Shown in pieces: positions 35,663 to 44,059 of a DNA stretch of 64,000 bases. Made by a program: the position numbers and the translations under genes. The notes below the pieces were generated by a model, which was not told where the DNA came from, searched no databases, and saw only the letters and a program-made list of their open reading frames with translations. The first letter of the stretch is position 1, and the number at the start of each line of letters is the position of its first letter. The DNA lies in contig CAVVWN010000014.1 of NCBI GenBank assembly GCA_963752045.1, positions 1-64,000 on the forward strand, given 5' to 3'. The DNA is from DATKDF01 sp963752045 (GTDB lineage Bacteria; Acidobacteriota; Vicinamibacteria; Vicinamibacterales; SCN-69-37).

Positions 35663-37081
35663 TCATTGATGCGGGTAGTCTATCGCACGCAGTGGCGGCC
35701 GACGCGCGTCAGGGCATGCGCATGGACGTCGATCGAGACGCACGCCGCCAAGGAAGACGTCTTCGATCGCGCTCACGGCTGCAATGTCTCGAGTCGGGTC
35801 GCCCCGCACGAGCACGAGGTCGGCCCGGTAGCCGTCGGCGATGCGACCGAAATCCGCGGACGGATCCAGGAACGCCGCGGGACGGCTCGTGACGGACCTG
35901 AGCGCATCGATTGTCGGCATGCCAAGCTCGACGAGCAGCGCCAGCTCACCATGGAGCGACGCGCCAGGGAACACGCCATGCACACCCGAGTCCGTGCCCA
36001 CCAGCAACCGCACGCCCGCAGCCAGCAACTTGCGGAAGTTGGTTGCGGTCATCTCGGCGACCTCCGCCTGCCGGCGGTCGAACTCTTCCGAGAAGTCCTC
36101 GAGGTTCCAGGCCGGCTCTGCCATCCACGGCCCGAGCAACGCTTCTTCGAACATCTGGCGTTCGAGCGCCGACGGTCCGCCCTCGGCCAGACGATGGCTG
36201 GCCGACACCATCCGCACGGTCGTGATCACGGGCACACCGGCTTCGAGGATGCGCGCCACCTGGTCGTCGGAGAGCACGCCTCGCTGCGGCACGTGCACGA
36301 GCGCCGATGCGCCGGCCTCGACCGCCGCCATCACGTCTTCCGGCAGGGTCGCGTGCACGATCGGCCGGAGGCCATTCGCGCGGGCCTCGTCGACGGCCGC
36401 GTGCAGGGCTTCGACCGACAGACGGGGCGATCCTGGCGGCAAGTCGTCGAAGATGATCTTGAAGAACGTCGGGCGGCTCTCGGCGATGGCCTGTCGAACC
36501 TGCGCCCGCGCCTCCTGCGCATCGGCCGCGCTCACCACGTTCATGACCGCGAAGGTACTCAGCGGCCACGGCAGCATCGCGCGCAGAAGCGGCACCGGAT
36601 GCCCGTCTGGTGCCGTCAGGCCAGGACCAGCTGTAAAGAGCCGCGGTGTCAGCGTTCCCGTGTTCCGCGCCGATTCGAGCGCCGTCACTTCGTCGAAGCC
36701 CGCGGCCACGAGAGCGGTGGTCACGCCCGCGAACAGGAACGCGCCGGCAATCTCTTCCGGAGCCGGCGGCGACCCGGCCTTCTCGCCAGCCGAGAAGAGA
36801 TGCATGTGGCTGTCGATGAGGCCGGGTAGCAGTGTGCGTCCGGCGCCGGCGATCTCGACGGCCGCCGGCGGTACGGAGACGTCGCCGGCCGCGCCAACCG
36901 CCTCAATGCGGCCAGCGCTCACGACCACGTCGCGATTTTCCTGACGCTCGAGGCCGTCGAAGACCGATACGGCACGAAAGACGTAGGCAGGCGGCCCATC
37001 GCCGGCCGATACGGACGCCAGCTCCGGCGAACTGCAGGCACCTGCGAGAACCAGTGCCGCGACGACGGGGCCCACTTTCAT
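35663..37081 (-). CDS. Amidohydrolase family lipoprotein
   Basis: A 472-aa metal-dependent hydrolase (imidazolonepropionase/prolidase-like branch) with lipobox LVLAGAC near residue 15. Motifs: PGLIDSHMHLF (first metal His pair), FFKIIFDD (the Lys may be the bridging residue), PIVHATLPED and HVPQRG (later His), LLVGTDSGVHG (Asp). The C-terminal beta sheet GYRADLVLVRGDP closes the fold. ATG 37081 begins the signal peptide; a TTG lies 15 bp upstream. Probably a secreted peptidase or amidase; substrate unknown. Confidence 0.9.
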   Translation of the reverse strand: MKVGPVVAALVLAGACSSPELASVSAGDGPPAYVFRAVSVFDGLERQENRDVVVSAGRIEAVGAAGDVSVPPAAVEIAGAGRTLLPGLIDSHMHLFSAGEKAGSPPAPEEIAGAFLFAGVTTALVAAGFDEVTALESARNTGTLTPRLFTAGPGLTAPDGHPVPLLRAMLPWPLSTFAVMNVVSAADAQEARAQVRQAIAESRPTFFKIIFDDLPPGSPRLSVEALHAAVDEARANGLRPIVHATLPEDVMAAVEAGASALVHVPQRGVLSDDQVARILEAGVPVITTVRMVSASHRLAEGGPSALERQMFEEALLGPWMAEPAWNLEDFSEEFDRRQAEVAEMTATNFRKLLAAGVRLLVGTDSGVHGVFPGASLHGELALLVELGMPTIDALRSVTSRPAAFLDPSADFGRIADGYRADLVLVRGDPTRDIAAVSAIEDVFLGGVRLDRRPCACPDARRPPLRAIDYPHQ

Positions 37082-37232
37082 GTCGATGCCCGCCAAAGCG
37101 GCCTTACGCTATCGGACGGGCTGAGGCGATGTCAACGATGACTGGCGCTACTGCGGCAAGGGGACCAGGCCGCGGTGGTGCTCGACACCTGGCCGCTGCC
37201 GTCGAGCTGAATCGTCTGCTATCCTGCCCGGC

Positions 37233-39882
37233 ATGGTGGGTGCGACGCTGCTCCACTACCGCATCCTGCGGCCGCTCGGCGCCGGCGGGATGGGCGAAGT
37301 GTACGCCGCCGACGACACCAGGCTCCATCGCCAGGTTGCGCTGAAGATTCTGCCCGCGTCGACTGCGGCCGATCCCGAGGCGCTCGCCCGCATCCGGCGC
37401 GAAGCGCAGGCCATCGCCGCATTGAACCATCCCAACGTCGTCACGATCTATGCGGTTGAAGAGGCCGATGGCACGCCGTTCATCACGATGGAGCTGGTGG
37501 ACGGCGAGACGCTCTCGTCGCGCATCAGGCCTGGCGGCCTCCCGCTTCGGGAGATTCTCGAGGTGGCCGTTCCGCTGGCCGATGCGGTGGCCGCCGCGCA
37601 CGCCCAGGGTGTGGTGCACCGGGACTTGAAGCCCGGCAACGTCATGGTGACGCCGGGGGGCCGCGTCAAGGTACTGGACTTTGGCCTCGCCAAGTTGCGG
37701 CCGCGGACCGCTGCCGGCGACATGAACTCGACCACGCGCGCCACCCTGAGCAGAGCGGACCAGGTGGTCGGAACACCGGCCTACATGTCGCCGGAACAGG
37801 CCGAGGGCCGCGCCGTCGACGCGCGCACCGACATCTTCTCGCTGGGCGTGCTGCTGTACGAGATGGCGGCCGGTACCCGGCCTTTCGGCGGTGAAACCCC
37901 CATGGCGGTCATCTCGTCCGTGCTCAAGGACACGCCCGCCCCAATCGCGCAGGGGAGACCCGACCTGCCGTCGGATCTCGATCGCATCGTGCGCCGGTCG
38001 CTGGCGAAGGATCCGACGAAGCGGTACCAGTCGGCCTTGGATCTCAGAAACGATCTCGAAGAGTTGCACCAGACTCTGACCACGCCGGTGGCGACCGCTG
38101 CCGGCGAGGGGGCCGGGCGAGGCGCGGTGCGCTGGTCGATCGCGAGTGCGGTGCTGGGGACGGTCGCGCTGGCAGTCTACTTCACCTGGAACGGGACGCG
38201 GACGTCTTCCGATGCGAGTGAGCCGCCGGCGCTCGGCGCCTTCACCCAGTTGACGTCCACGCCGGCCGCCGAACTCTACCCGAGCCTGTCGCCTGATGGA
38301 AGATGGGTGGTCTACTCGGGCGAGGGCGAGGGGAACCGGGATGTCTACCTGCAGAGCACGACCGGTCAGACGGCCATCAACCTGACGAAGGAGTCGACCG
38401 AAGACGATGAGCAGCCGGCGTTTTCGCCGGACGGGGAGTGGATTGCGTTTCGCTCTGCGCGAGACGGGGGTGGCATCTTCGTCATGGGACGCACCGGCGA
38501 GGCCGTCCGTCGGCTCACCCGCAACGGCTTCAACCCGGCGTGGTCTCCCGACGGCAGCGAGATCGCCTACACCACGCGGCGAATGGAACTGCGCCCGCAG
38601 AATTCCGATGGCCGCAGCGAACTGTGGGCGGTCCGGACCGACGGCAGATCCGAGCCTCGCAAGGTCTTCGATGGGGACGCCACGTTGCCCAGTTGGTCAC
38701 CACACGGCACGCGTATCGCGTTCGGCCAGCGCCTCGGCGTCGACCAGAACATTTCGGTGATGAGCGTGCCGGCGGGCGGCGGCGCGCCGACGCCGCTGCT
38801 CTCATCGTCGGAGATGGCGTGGAATCCGGTCTGGTCTCCCGATGGACGATTCGTGTACCTGGCGAGCGACCGTGGCGGAAGCATGAACCTCTGGCGCGTG
38901 GGCGTTGATGAAGACTCCGGCGAGCGTCGCGGAGAGCCGCAGCCCATCACCACCCCAGCGCCGTTTGCGGCACACCTGTCGGTGGCCGCCGACGGCCGCC
39001 GCCTGGCGTACAGCTCGGTCGCCGAGACGCAGAACATCCAGCGCCTCCCGTTCGACCCGATCACAGGCGAGCCGGCGGGTTCGCCCGTCAATGTCACCAC
39101 GGGATCGCGCCGATGGTCGTCGCCCGATCCGTCGCCTGACGGCGCGTGGGTCACGTTCTACTCGCAGGTGCAGCCCGAGGGCGATCTCTTCGTGATTCGG
39201 TCCGACGGCACCGGGTTGCGCCAGTTGACCGGCGACGCCGCGTTGGACCGCGTGCCGCGATGGTCGCCGGATGGCAGCTGGATCTCGGTACTTTTCGGAT
39301 CGCACGGGTCGGTTGCAGACGTGGAAGATTCGCACGGATGGTAGCGACCAGCAGCCGTTGACGGACGGGGCCGACTGGGCGACCGGCGTCTGGTCGCCAG
39401 ACGGATCGCAAATGGCGGTCGTCCTCGTCAGGAGCAACGACCCCCCACCGGATTGGAATGGGTTCCTGCTGATCGATCCACGTCGGCCGATGTCGGAGCA
39501 ACAGCCCCGGCGGGCGATGGCGCCCAAGGGCCTCAACTTCGTCCCCAATTCCTGGTCGGCCGACGGACGGCTCCTCGTTGGTCAGCCCGGCTACGACAAG
39601 ACCGGTGTGGTGGTCTACAGTGTGGCCGACGCGACGTTCACGCCGTTGACCGACATCGGCGAGTGGCCCGTCTGGCTGCCCGACAGTCGACGGGTGATGG
39701 CGGTGGTCGACGGGCGAGAGTTCCACATCATCGACACACGCACGAAGTCCTCTCGGGTGGTGTTCTCGGTTAGTCGGGACACACTAGGCCCGCCGCGATT
39801 GACGCGCGATGGACGTTCGGCGTTCTTCTCCCGACGCATGACGGAGGCGGACGTCTGGATCGTCGACCTGCAAGGACGGTAG
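37233..39882 (+). pseudogene. Ser/Thr protein kinase with PD40 repeats, frameshifted
   Basis: An eukaryotic-type kinase with all motifs: LGAGGMGEVYAADD (P-loop), VALKILP (Lys), HRDLKPGNVM, DFGLAKL and GTPAYMSPEQ, residues about 8-275. One membrane helix near residue 308 (VLGTVALAVYFTW) is followed by an outer domain of WD40/TolB-like PD40 repeats (YPSLSPDGRWVVYS, PAFSPDGEWIAFRS, PAWSPDGSEIAYT and more). The first frame stops at 39344 after DGSWISVLFGSHG, while the repeats continue in another frame as RYFSDRTGRLQTW to 39882, so one indel lies at about 39278-39295. The kinase half is intact and could still work. This architecture is typical of Acidobacteria. Confidence 0.8.
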
Positions 39883-40028
39883 CGGTCGAAACGCGAGCAG
39901 GATCAGGACCTTGAGGCGTCGGTTTCCTGCGTGCGGCCTCGACTCCGGCAGGTCCGCACCCCGATGCTGCTCGCGCCGGCGCGGGCACTACCACGCTGCC
40001 GGGCACGCGCGAGTGCCGAGCGCCGCGT

Positions 40029-40703
40029 ATGCCCAAGGGAACGCCCTTCGTGCTCGACATCCAGGTCATCGACGATCCGGCAGCGGCAACCGTGGCTCTG
40101 GGGCCCATGCGGAGTCGACTCCTCTCGGAGCTCTCCGTGCCCGCCTCGGCAGCGACGCTGGCCGCGCGGGTCGGCCTGGCTCGGCAGAAAGTCACCTACC
40201 ACTTGAACGCGCTGGAGGCGCACGGGCTGGTGCGGCTGGCCCAGGAACGCAAGTGGGGCGGGCTGACGGAACGGCTGCTCGTGGCGACGGCCGCCTCCTA
40301 CGTCGTTTCGCCGGGCGCCCTGGGCCCGGTCGCCGCGGACCCGAGCCGGGAAATCGACAGGCTGTCTTCGAGCTACCTCATTACCCTGGGCGCACGCGTG
40401 GTCCGCGAGGTGGGCGACCTTCTGCGTCGCGCGAAAGACTCGGGTAAACGCCTGGCGACCCTGGCGGTCGATACCGAGATTCGCTTCCGCTCGGCGACGG
40501 ACCGCGCCGCGTTCAGCCACGAGCTCACCGAGGCCATCACGAAACTCGTTTCGAAGTACCACGATGCGTCCGCCCCCGGCGGCCGCGCGCACCGCCTGGT
40601 GGTCGTGGCCCACCCTCTGCCGAAGCAAGACGAAGCGATGAGCCGTGCGAGTGAGCCGCGCGAGCGGGGTGGGGCTTTGGGGCCCCCGCGAGCGAGCGCG
40701 TGA
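40029..40703 (+). CDS. ArsR-type winged-helix regulator
   Basis: A 224-aa regulator with a winged helix at residues about 25-75 (LSELSVPASAATLAARVGLARQKVTYHLNALEAHGLVRL). A helical effector domain follows (EIRFRSATDRAAFSHELTEA). The last 20 or so residues (SEPRERGGALGPPRAS) are translated from low-complexity GC DNA and may not be functional. It stands 48 bp before an SRPBCC gene, a standard ArsR/AHSA1 pairing in which the regulator controls that partner. Confidence 0.85.
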   Translation: MPKGTPFVLDIQVIDDPAAATVALGPMRSRLLSELSVPASAATLAARVGLARQKVTYHLNALEAHGLVRLAQERKWGGLTERLLVATAASYVVSPGALGPVAADPSREIDRLSSSYLITLGARVVREVGDLLRRAKDSGKRLATLAVDTEIRFRSATDRAAFSHELTEAITKLVSKYHDASAPGGRAHRLVVVAHPLPKQDEAMSRASEPRERGGALGPPRASA

Positions 40704-40740
40704 GGGGGGTGCGGCGGGGACGAAGTCCCCCCGCGTTTTC
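40651..40740. repeat. Low-complexity GC tract with GGGGAC-GAA-GTCCCC hairpin
   Basis: Between the body of the regulator and the SRPBCC start lie GAGCCGCGCGAGCGGGG-like and GCGAGCGAGCGCG stretches, then a strong hairpin GCGGGGAC-GAA-GTCCCCCCGC (40714-40735) followed by GTTTTC. It could weaken read-through between the two genes or be an inserted repeat that replaced the native end of the regulator. Confidence 0.5.
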
Positions 40741-40751
40741 GAGGAGCCATC

Positions 40752-41576
40752 ATGAGCGTGAAGAAAGAAGCTTCCGGACGCCGTTCCGTCCAGGTTGAAG
40801 TGGAGGTCCCCGGCACGCCGGAGGAAGTGTGGCAGGCCATCGCCACCGGGCCTGGGATTTCGTCCTGGTTCGTGCCGGCTGAGTTCGAGGAGCGCGACGG
40901 GAAGCCCGTCGCGGTGACGTTGAACTTCGGCGCGGGCATGGAATCCCGCTCGGTGGTGACGGCGTGGGAACCGCCGCGAACGTGGGCTGCCCAGTCCGAA
41001 GGCTGGGTCCCCGGCTCGCCGCCCATCGCGAACGAGTGGAGCGTCGAAGCGCGCGGAGGCGGCATCTGCATCGTCCGCATCGTCCATAGCCTTTTCGCCA
41101 GCACGGACGATTGGGACGGCCAACTGGAAGGCACTGAATCCGGATGGCCGGCTTTCCTGCGCACGCTGCGGATCTACCTCACGCACTTCCGCGGCCAACG
41201 CTCGGCGCTGAAGCAGTGGATGGCGCCCGCCGCAGGCACGGAAGCGGAGGCGTGGGAAGCGCTGACCGCGGCATTGGGACTGCAAGGCCTGAGCGTCGGG
41301 CAGCGTTGGACGGCGCCTGCGGGTGTGCCGGCGCTCAGCGGCGTGGTGGAGTACGTCAGCCAGCGTCCGTACGACGCCCTGGTGCGGCTCGACACGCCGG
41401 GGCCGGGCGTCGCCGCCTTTGGCGCCGTCGACTTCGGCGGCCAGAGCATGGTTGGGCTGAACTTCTACCTGTACGGCGACCAGGCGGCCGGGACCGTCGC
41501 CCACGAAACGCCGCTATGGCAGGCGTGGATTCACGAGCGCTTCCCGATGCCGGCGCAGGCGAGCCAGGGCGAATGA
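40752..41576 (+). CDS. SRPBCC (AHSA1-like) domain protein
   Basis: A 274-aa protein with an activator-of-Hsp90-like SRPBCC fold in residues about 10-150 (VEVEVPGTPEEVWQAIATGPG, SSWFVPAEFEERDG, WPAFLRTLRIYLTHF). A second related half spans about 165-265. The fold binds small hydrophobic ligands. ATG 40752 follows GAGGAGCC. Paired with the ArsR-type regulator just upstream. Ligand and process unknown. Confidence 0.88.
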   Translation: MSVKKEASGRRSVQVEVEVPGTPEEVWQAIATGPGISSWFVPAEFEERDGKPVAVTLNFGAGMESRSVVTAWEPPRTWAAQSEGWVPGSPPIANEWSVEARGGGICIVRIVHSLFASTDDWDGQLEGTESGWPAFLRTLRIYLTHFRGQRSALKQWMAPAAGTEAEAWEALTAALGLQGLSVGQRWTAPAGVPALSGVVEYVSQRPYDALVRLDTPGPGVAAFGAVDFGGQSMVGLNFYLYGDQAAGTVAHETPLWQAWIHERFPMPAQASQGE

Positions 41577-41580
41577 GCTC

Positions 41581-41655
41581 AGAGCAAGCCGCGCGCCAGT
41601 GCCAACCGCGCGCAGAAGGCGTCCAACACTGCGGGCGCGTCGCGCTGTACGCAGT
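41581..41655. repeat. 75-bp dispersed repeat, copy 1
   Basis: The segment beginning AGAGCAAGCCGCGCGCCAG recurs at 43057-43131 with three mismatches in 75 bp and in the same orientation. It begins five bases after the SRPBCC stop codon. The rest of the 225-bp gap up to 41801 shows no gene. An inner CACTGCG..CGCAGTG inverted pair could form a hairpin in this copy. Confidence 0.85.
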
Positions 41656-41801
41656 GGGATTCGGTCCTGTTGAACCCATCTCCTGTCAATCACTTACGGG
41701 GAATCCGAAACGCCAGACCGGCTCAAAAGCCCCAGAGCTTGAACGATCCAGGAACGGTGAGATCTTACCGTCCTGCGCTGGCGGTATGATTGGTCGAGTC
41801 C

Positions 41802-42104
41802 ATGCACCAGCAGTTGGTAATCGATCGCGATGCCCTGAGGGCTTTCTGCCAGCGGCGCCACATCATGCGCCTGGCGCTCTTCGGATCGGCCCTGCGCGAC
41901 GACTTCGGCCCCGACAGCGACGTCGATGTGCTGGTGGAATTCCATCCGGGCCACGTGCCTGGGCTCGACTTCATCAGCATCGAGCGCGAGCTCTCTGGCT
42001 TGCTGCAGGGCCGCCAGGTTGACCTCGTGACTCCCAAGTTCCTGAACGCGCGCATCAGAGATCGCGTCCTACGGGAGGCCGAATCGCTCTATGTCGCGGC
42101 GTGA
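41802..42104 (+). CDS. MntA-type nucleotidyltransferase antitoxin
   Basis: A 100-aa minimal nucleotidyltransferase with the signature GSALRDDFGPDSDVDVLVEF (GSx10DxD catalytic pattern). In MntA/HepT systems the antitoxin adenylylates a Tyr on the HEPN toxin and so disarms it. ATG 41802 was chosen; a TTG at 41790 is in frame. It overlaps the toxin gene by 14 bp, as usual. Named by family; the individual function is inferred. Confidence 0.9.
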   Translation: MHQQLVIDRDALRAFCQRRHIMRLALFGSALRDDFGPDSDVDVLVEFHPGHVPGLDFISIERELSGLLQGRQVDLVTPKFLNARIRDRVLREAESLYVAA

Positions 42105-42432
42105 TCTCGTCTACGTCGGGCACATGCTCGACATGGCGAGGAAGGCGGTGGCCAAGACGCGGAGCCTCTCGCGCGACGCGTACGACGCCGACGAAAACCT
42201 CCGGCTCGCCCTCATTCATCTGGTCCAAGTCATCGGCGAAGCGGCACGACAGGTTTCACGCGACTTCACCGGGGCTCATCCAGAAATCCCGTGGGAGAAC
42301 ATCATCGGCATGCGACACAAAGTGGTCCACGACTACCTCGGCGTCGACGAGGACATCGTCTGGCAGGTCGTCACCGACGATCTGCCGAGGCTCGTCGCCG
42401 CGCTCGAGTCGCTCGTGCCGCCTGCGGCCTGA
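42091..42432 (+). CDS. HepT-type HEPN toxin
   Basis: A 113-aa HEPN ribonuclease (DUF86). The active-site and regulation motif RX4HXY is present as R75-HKVV-H80-D-Y82; R and H are the RNase residues and Y is the AMPylation target in known pairs. Helices MLDMARKAVAKTRSLS and LRLALIHLVQVIGEAARQVS form the HEPN bundle. The start overlaps the antitoxin end. Together they form a type VII toxin-antitoxin module, probably phage-defence related. Confidence 0.92.
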   Translation: MSRRDLVYVGHMLDMARKAVAKTRSLSRDAYDADENLRLALIHLVQVIGEAARQVSRDFTGAHPEIPWENIIGMRHKVVHDYLGVDEDIVWQVVTDDLPRLVAALESLVPPAA

Positions 42433-42477
42433 CCCGCACTCTCCGTTTTCCGGGGCACGGCAACTACATCCGCGCCC

Positions 42478-42708
42478 TCACCGACGCGTGCGCAACTGGT
42501 CGACGATCGCCGATGCCGTCTGGACTCGACCCTCGTTCAGCGAACGCGCCGACCGATCCAAGGCCGCGCGCAGGGCATCGCGATCCCGCTCACTCAGGTC
42601 ATCGCCGTCGTCATCGACCACCAGGTCGAGCACGGTGCCTTCTGGAAGCGTCGTCGGCTCATCGAGTACGAGCCGCCCCTTCTCGACGCGGGCGCGCAAC
42701 GGGTTCAT
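42478..42708 (-). CDS. Orphan antitoxin-like protein
   Basis: A 76-aa protein: a short AbrB/VapB-like N-terminus (MNPLRARVEKGRLVLDEPT, then LPEGTVLDLVVDDDGDD) and a helical C-terminus (RDALRAALDRSARSLNEGR, ending QLRTRR). This is the layout of antitoxins paired with RelE/ParE toxins. No toxin frame follows on this strand; the gene ends 46 bp from the convergent HepT stop. It is therefore solitary, either a lost pair or an anti-addiction gene. ATG 42708 begins the conserved part. Confidence 0.7.
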   Translation of the reverse strand: MNPLRARVEKGRLVLDEPTTLPEGTVLDLVVDDDGDDLSERDRDALRAALDRSARSLNEGRVQTASAIVDQLRTRR

Positions 42709-42779
42709 GTGTCTACTGCCCCCCCGTAATGCCCCCACGACTTTGGGAGACGCGCGTTGCATGTCTGGCGCAATTTGCC

Positions 42780-43046
42780 TCAGAGCTCGTCCACAAAGTG
42801 ACGGTTCGCGAATGCATGCCCAGCTCCCGATTTCAAGTAGCGCTCGAACCGTACGGCTGTCCGCTCACTGCGAAACTCGACGGTTACGTCGATCCCCCAC
42901 GGCCGCCGCGCCGCGGTCGCCCGGTTCTGCCCGGCATTGTGTGCGGCCAGCCGGGCGATGACGTCGGACGTTACGCCGATGTAACGGCTCTCAGGATGGT
43001 TCAGGCTGCGGATGATGTAGACGAACCGCTTGGCGGGATGGGCCAC
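42780..43046 (-). CDS. Single-domain GIY-YIG nuclease
   Basis: An 88-aa GIY-YIG endonuclease of the YhbQ/UPF0213-like kind: FVYIIRSLNHPESRYIGVTS carries the two signature strands, followed by the Arg helix (DVIARLAAHNAG) and the Glu helix (ERTAVRFERYLKSGAGHAFA). GTG 43046 is the natural start; the open frame upstream to 43436 merely translates repeats and part of tRNA-Ser. It lies directly beside a repeat-rich stretch that ends at the tRNA CCA end, so a role in mobilising those repeats is conceivable but unproven. Confidence 0.85.
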   Translation of the reverse strand: MAHPAKRFVYIIRSLNHPESRYIGVTSDVIARLAAHNAGQNRATAARRPWGIDVTVEFRSERTAVRFERYLKSGAGHAFANRHFVDEL

Positions 43047-43056
43047 ACCAGCGGAG

Positions 43057-43131
43057 AGAGCAAGCCTCGCGCCAATGCCAGCCGCGCGCAGAAGGCGTCC
43101 AACACTGCGGGCGCGTCGCGCTGTACGCAGT
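43057..43131. repeat. 75-bp dispersed repeat, copy 2
   Basis: Second copy of the repeat at 41581-41655, 72 of 75 positions identical, 10 bp upstream of the nuclease start. Just before it stands GCGGAGAG (43051-43058), equal to part of the 3' end of the nearby tRNA-Ser read on the minus strand. The 344 bp from 43047 to 43390 hold only repeats and no convincing gene. Confidence 0.85.
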
Positions 43132-43136
43132 TTCTG

Positions 43137-43210
43137 CACCCTTCGCGTGAGGGGATGACGACGCGGCCTGCCACCCGGAGCCGCGAGCGTCGCGAGCGTT
43201 TGGCGAAGGG
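43137..43210. repeat. CCCTTCGC...GCGAAGGG element, copy A
   Basis: A 74-bp unit bounded by CCCTTCGC and GCGAAGGG and nearly identical (one mismatch) to 43317-43390. The interior carries GCCGCGAGCGTCGCGAGCG, itself partly self-complementary. It ends 106 bp before copy B. Confidence 0.9.
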
Positions 43211-43316
43211 ACCGTTCCTCGAGCGCGACTTGGCAACTACAGTGTGTGGAAAAGCCCGGATTGAAGTCAGTCCTCCTCCGCCTGGATCGCTCGCTTCGCT
43301 CGCTGGCTTCGGAGGA

Positions 43317-43390
43317 CACCCTTCGCGTGAGGGGATGACGACGCGGCTTGCCACCCGGAGCCGCGAGCGTCGCGAGCGTTTGGCGAAGGG
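43317..43390. repeat. CCCTTCGC...GCGAAGGG element, copy B, abutting tRNA-Ser
   Basis: Second copy of the 74-bp unit. Its last base touches the CCA end of tRNA-Ser(CGA) (minus strand, 43391). The spacer between copies contains a GGATCGCTCGCTTCGCTCGC-type tract. A shorter segment with the same CCTTCGC/GCGAAGG borders follows tRNA-Ser(GGA) at 4351-4404. Confidence 0.9.
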
Positions 43391-43481
43391 TGGCGGAGAG
43401 GGTGGGATTCGAACCCACGTGCCGGTTACCCGACAAGACGCTTTCGAGGCGCCCCCGTTACGACCACTTCGGTACCTCTCC
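43391..43481 (-). tRNA. tRNA-Ser (anticodon CGA)
   Basis: Class II tRNA of 91 nt with encoded CCA: acceptor GGAGAGG/CCTCTCC, anticodon loop CTCGAAA on stem GGCGC/GCGTC giving CGA, a long variable arm, and a T-arm with TTCGAAT. Immediately followed on its 3' side by the CCCTTCGC element. The tadA gene lies 20 bp upstream on the same strand. Confidence 0.96.
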
Positions 43482-43500
43482 GCAGAGGTAGGACTTCCCG

Positions 43501-43980
43501 CTACTGGCCCGCCTGGACCTGACGCCGCGCCTCGAAGAACCGGCGCAGGACGTCGCGGCACTCGGCGGCGAGCACGCCCGACACGACACGGACCCGGTGG
43601 TTCAGGGCCGGGTGCTCGTGCGCCCGCTGCGTCGACTCTATCGCACCCGCCTTGGGTTCGGTCGTCCCGAACACCAGCGTCTCGATCCGCGCGTGCACCA
43701 TGGCGCCGACGCACATGAGACACGGCTCGACGGTCACATAGAGCGTCGCACCCGTCAGCCGGTAATTCCCGATCCGCCGGGCGGCATCGCGCATGGCCAC
43801 GATTTCGGCGTGCGCGGTCGGGTCGTGCCGCCCAATCGGCTGGTTGTGCCCGCGGCCGATGACCTCGCCGCCGGCGACGACGACTGCCCCAACCGGCACT
43901 TCCCCGGCCCGGGCGGCCTCGTCAGCCAGCCCCAGGGCCTCACGCATGAAGGGTTCGTGCACGGCCGGACCCCCGATCAT
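43501..43980 (-). CDS. tadA: tRNA-specific adenosine deaminase
   Basis: A 159-aa deaminase that converts A34 to inosine in tRNA-Arg(ACG); that tRNA is encoded at 54.7 kb. Zinc and catalytic motifs: HAEIVAM (His and general-acid Glu) and PCLMCVGAM (two Cys). ATG 43980 was chosen; the preceding frame is an antisense shadow of the neighbouring gene. The deaminase core and its C-terminal helix are complete (LRRFFEARRQ). Confidence 0.95.
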   Translation of the reverse strand: MIGGPAVHEPFMREALGLADEAARAGEVPVGAVVVAGGEVIGRGHNQPIGRHDPTAHAEIVAMRDAARRIGNYRLTGATLYVTVEPCLMCVGAMVHARIETLVFGTTEPKAGAIESTQRAHEHPALNHRVRVVSGVLAAECRDVLRRFFEARRQVQAGQ

Positions 43981-44059
43981 GACATGAAAACCGCAACGAG
44001 GTGAAGCCGGCTCGGTGCGGCGGGCCGCGCACCCGCCCGCCGGTCGTTCCGGCTCGGTA

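Noticed and set aside
41611..41705. Integron attC-like pair (GTCCAAC and GTTGAAC) upstream of the toxin-antitoxin genes
   Set aside because: The second copy of the repeat lacks a GTTRRRY partner, no integrase or cassette array is present, and the motif is short enough to occur by chance.
43047..43436. N-terminal half of a 218-codon frame ending in the GIY-YIG domain
   Set aside because: The text translates the 74-bp elements and tRNA-Ser, so only the last 88 codons are a gene.
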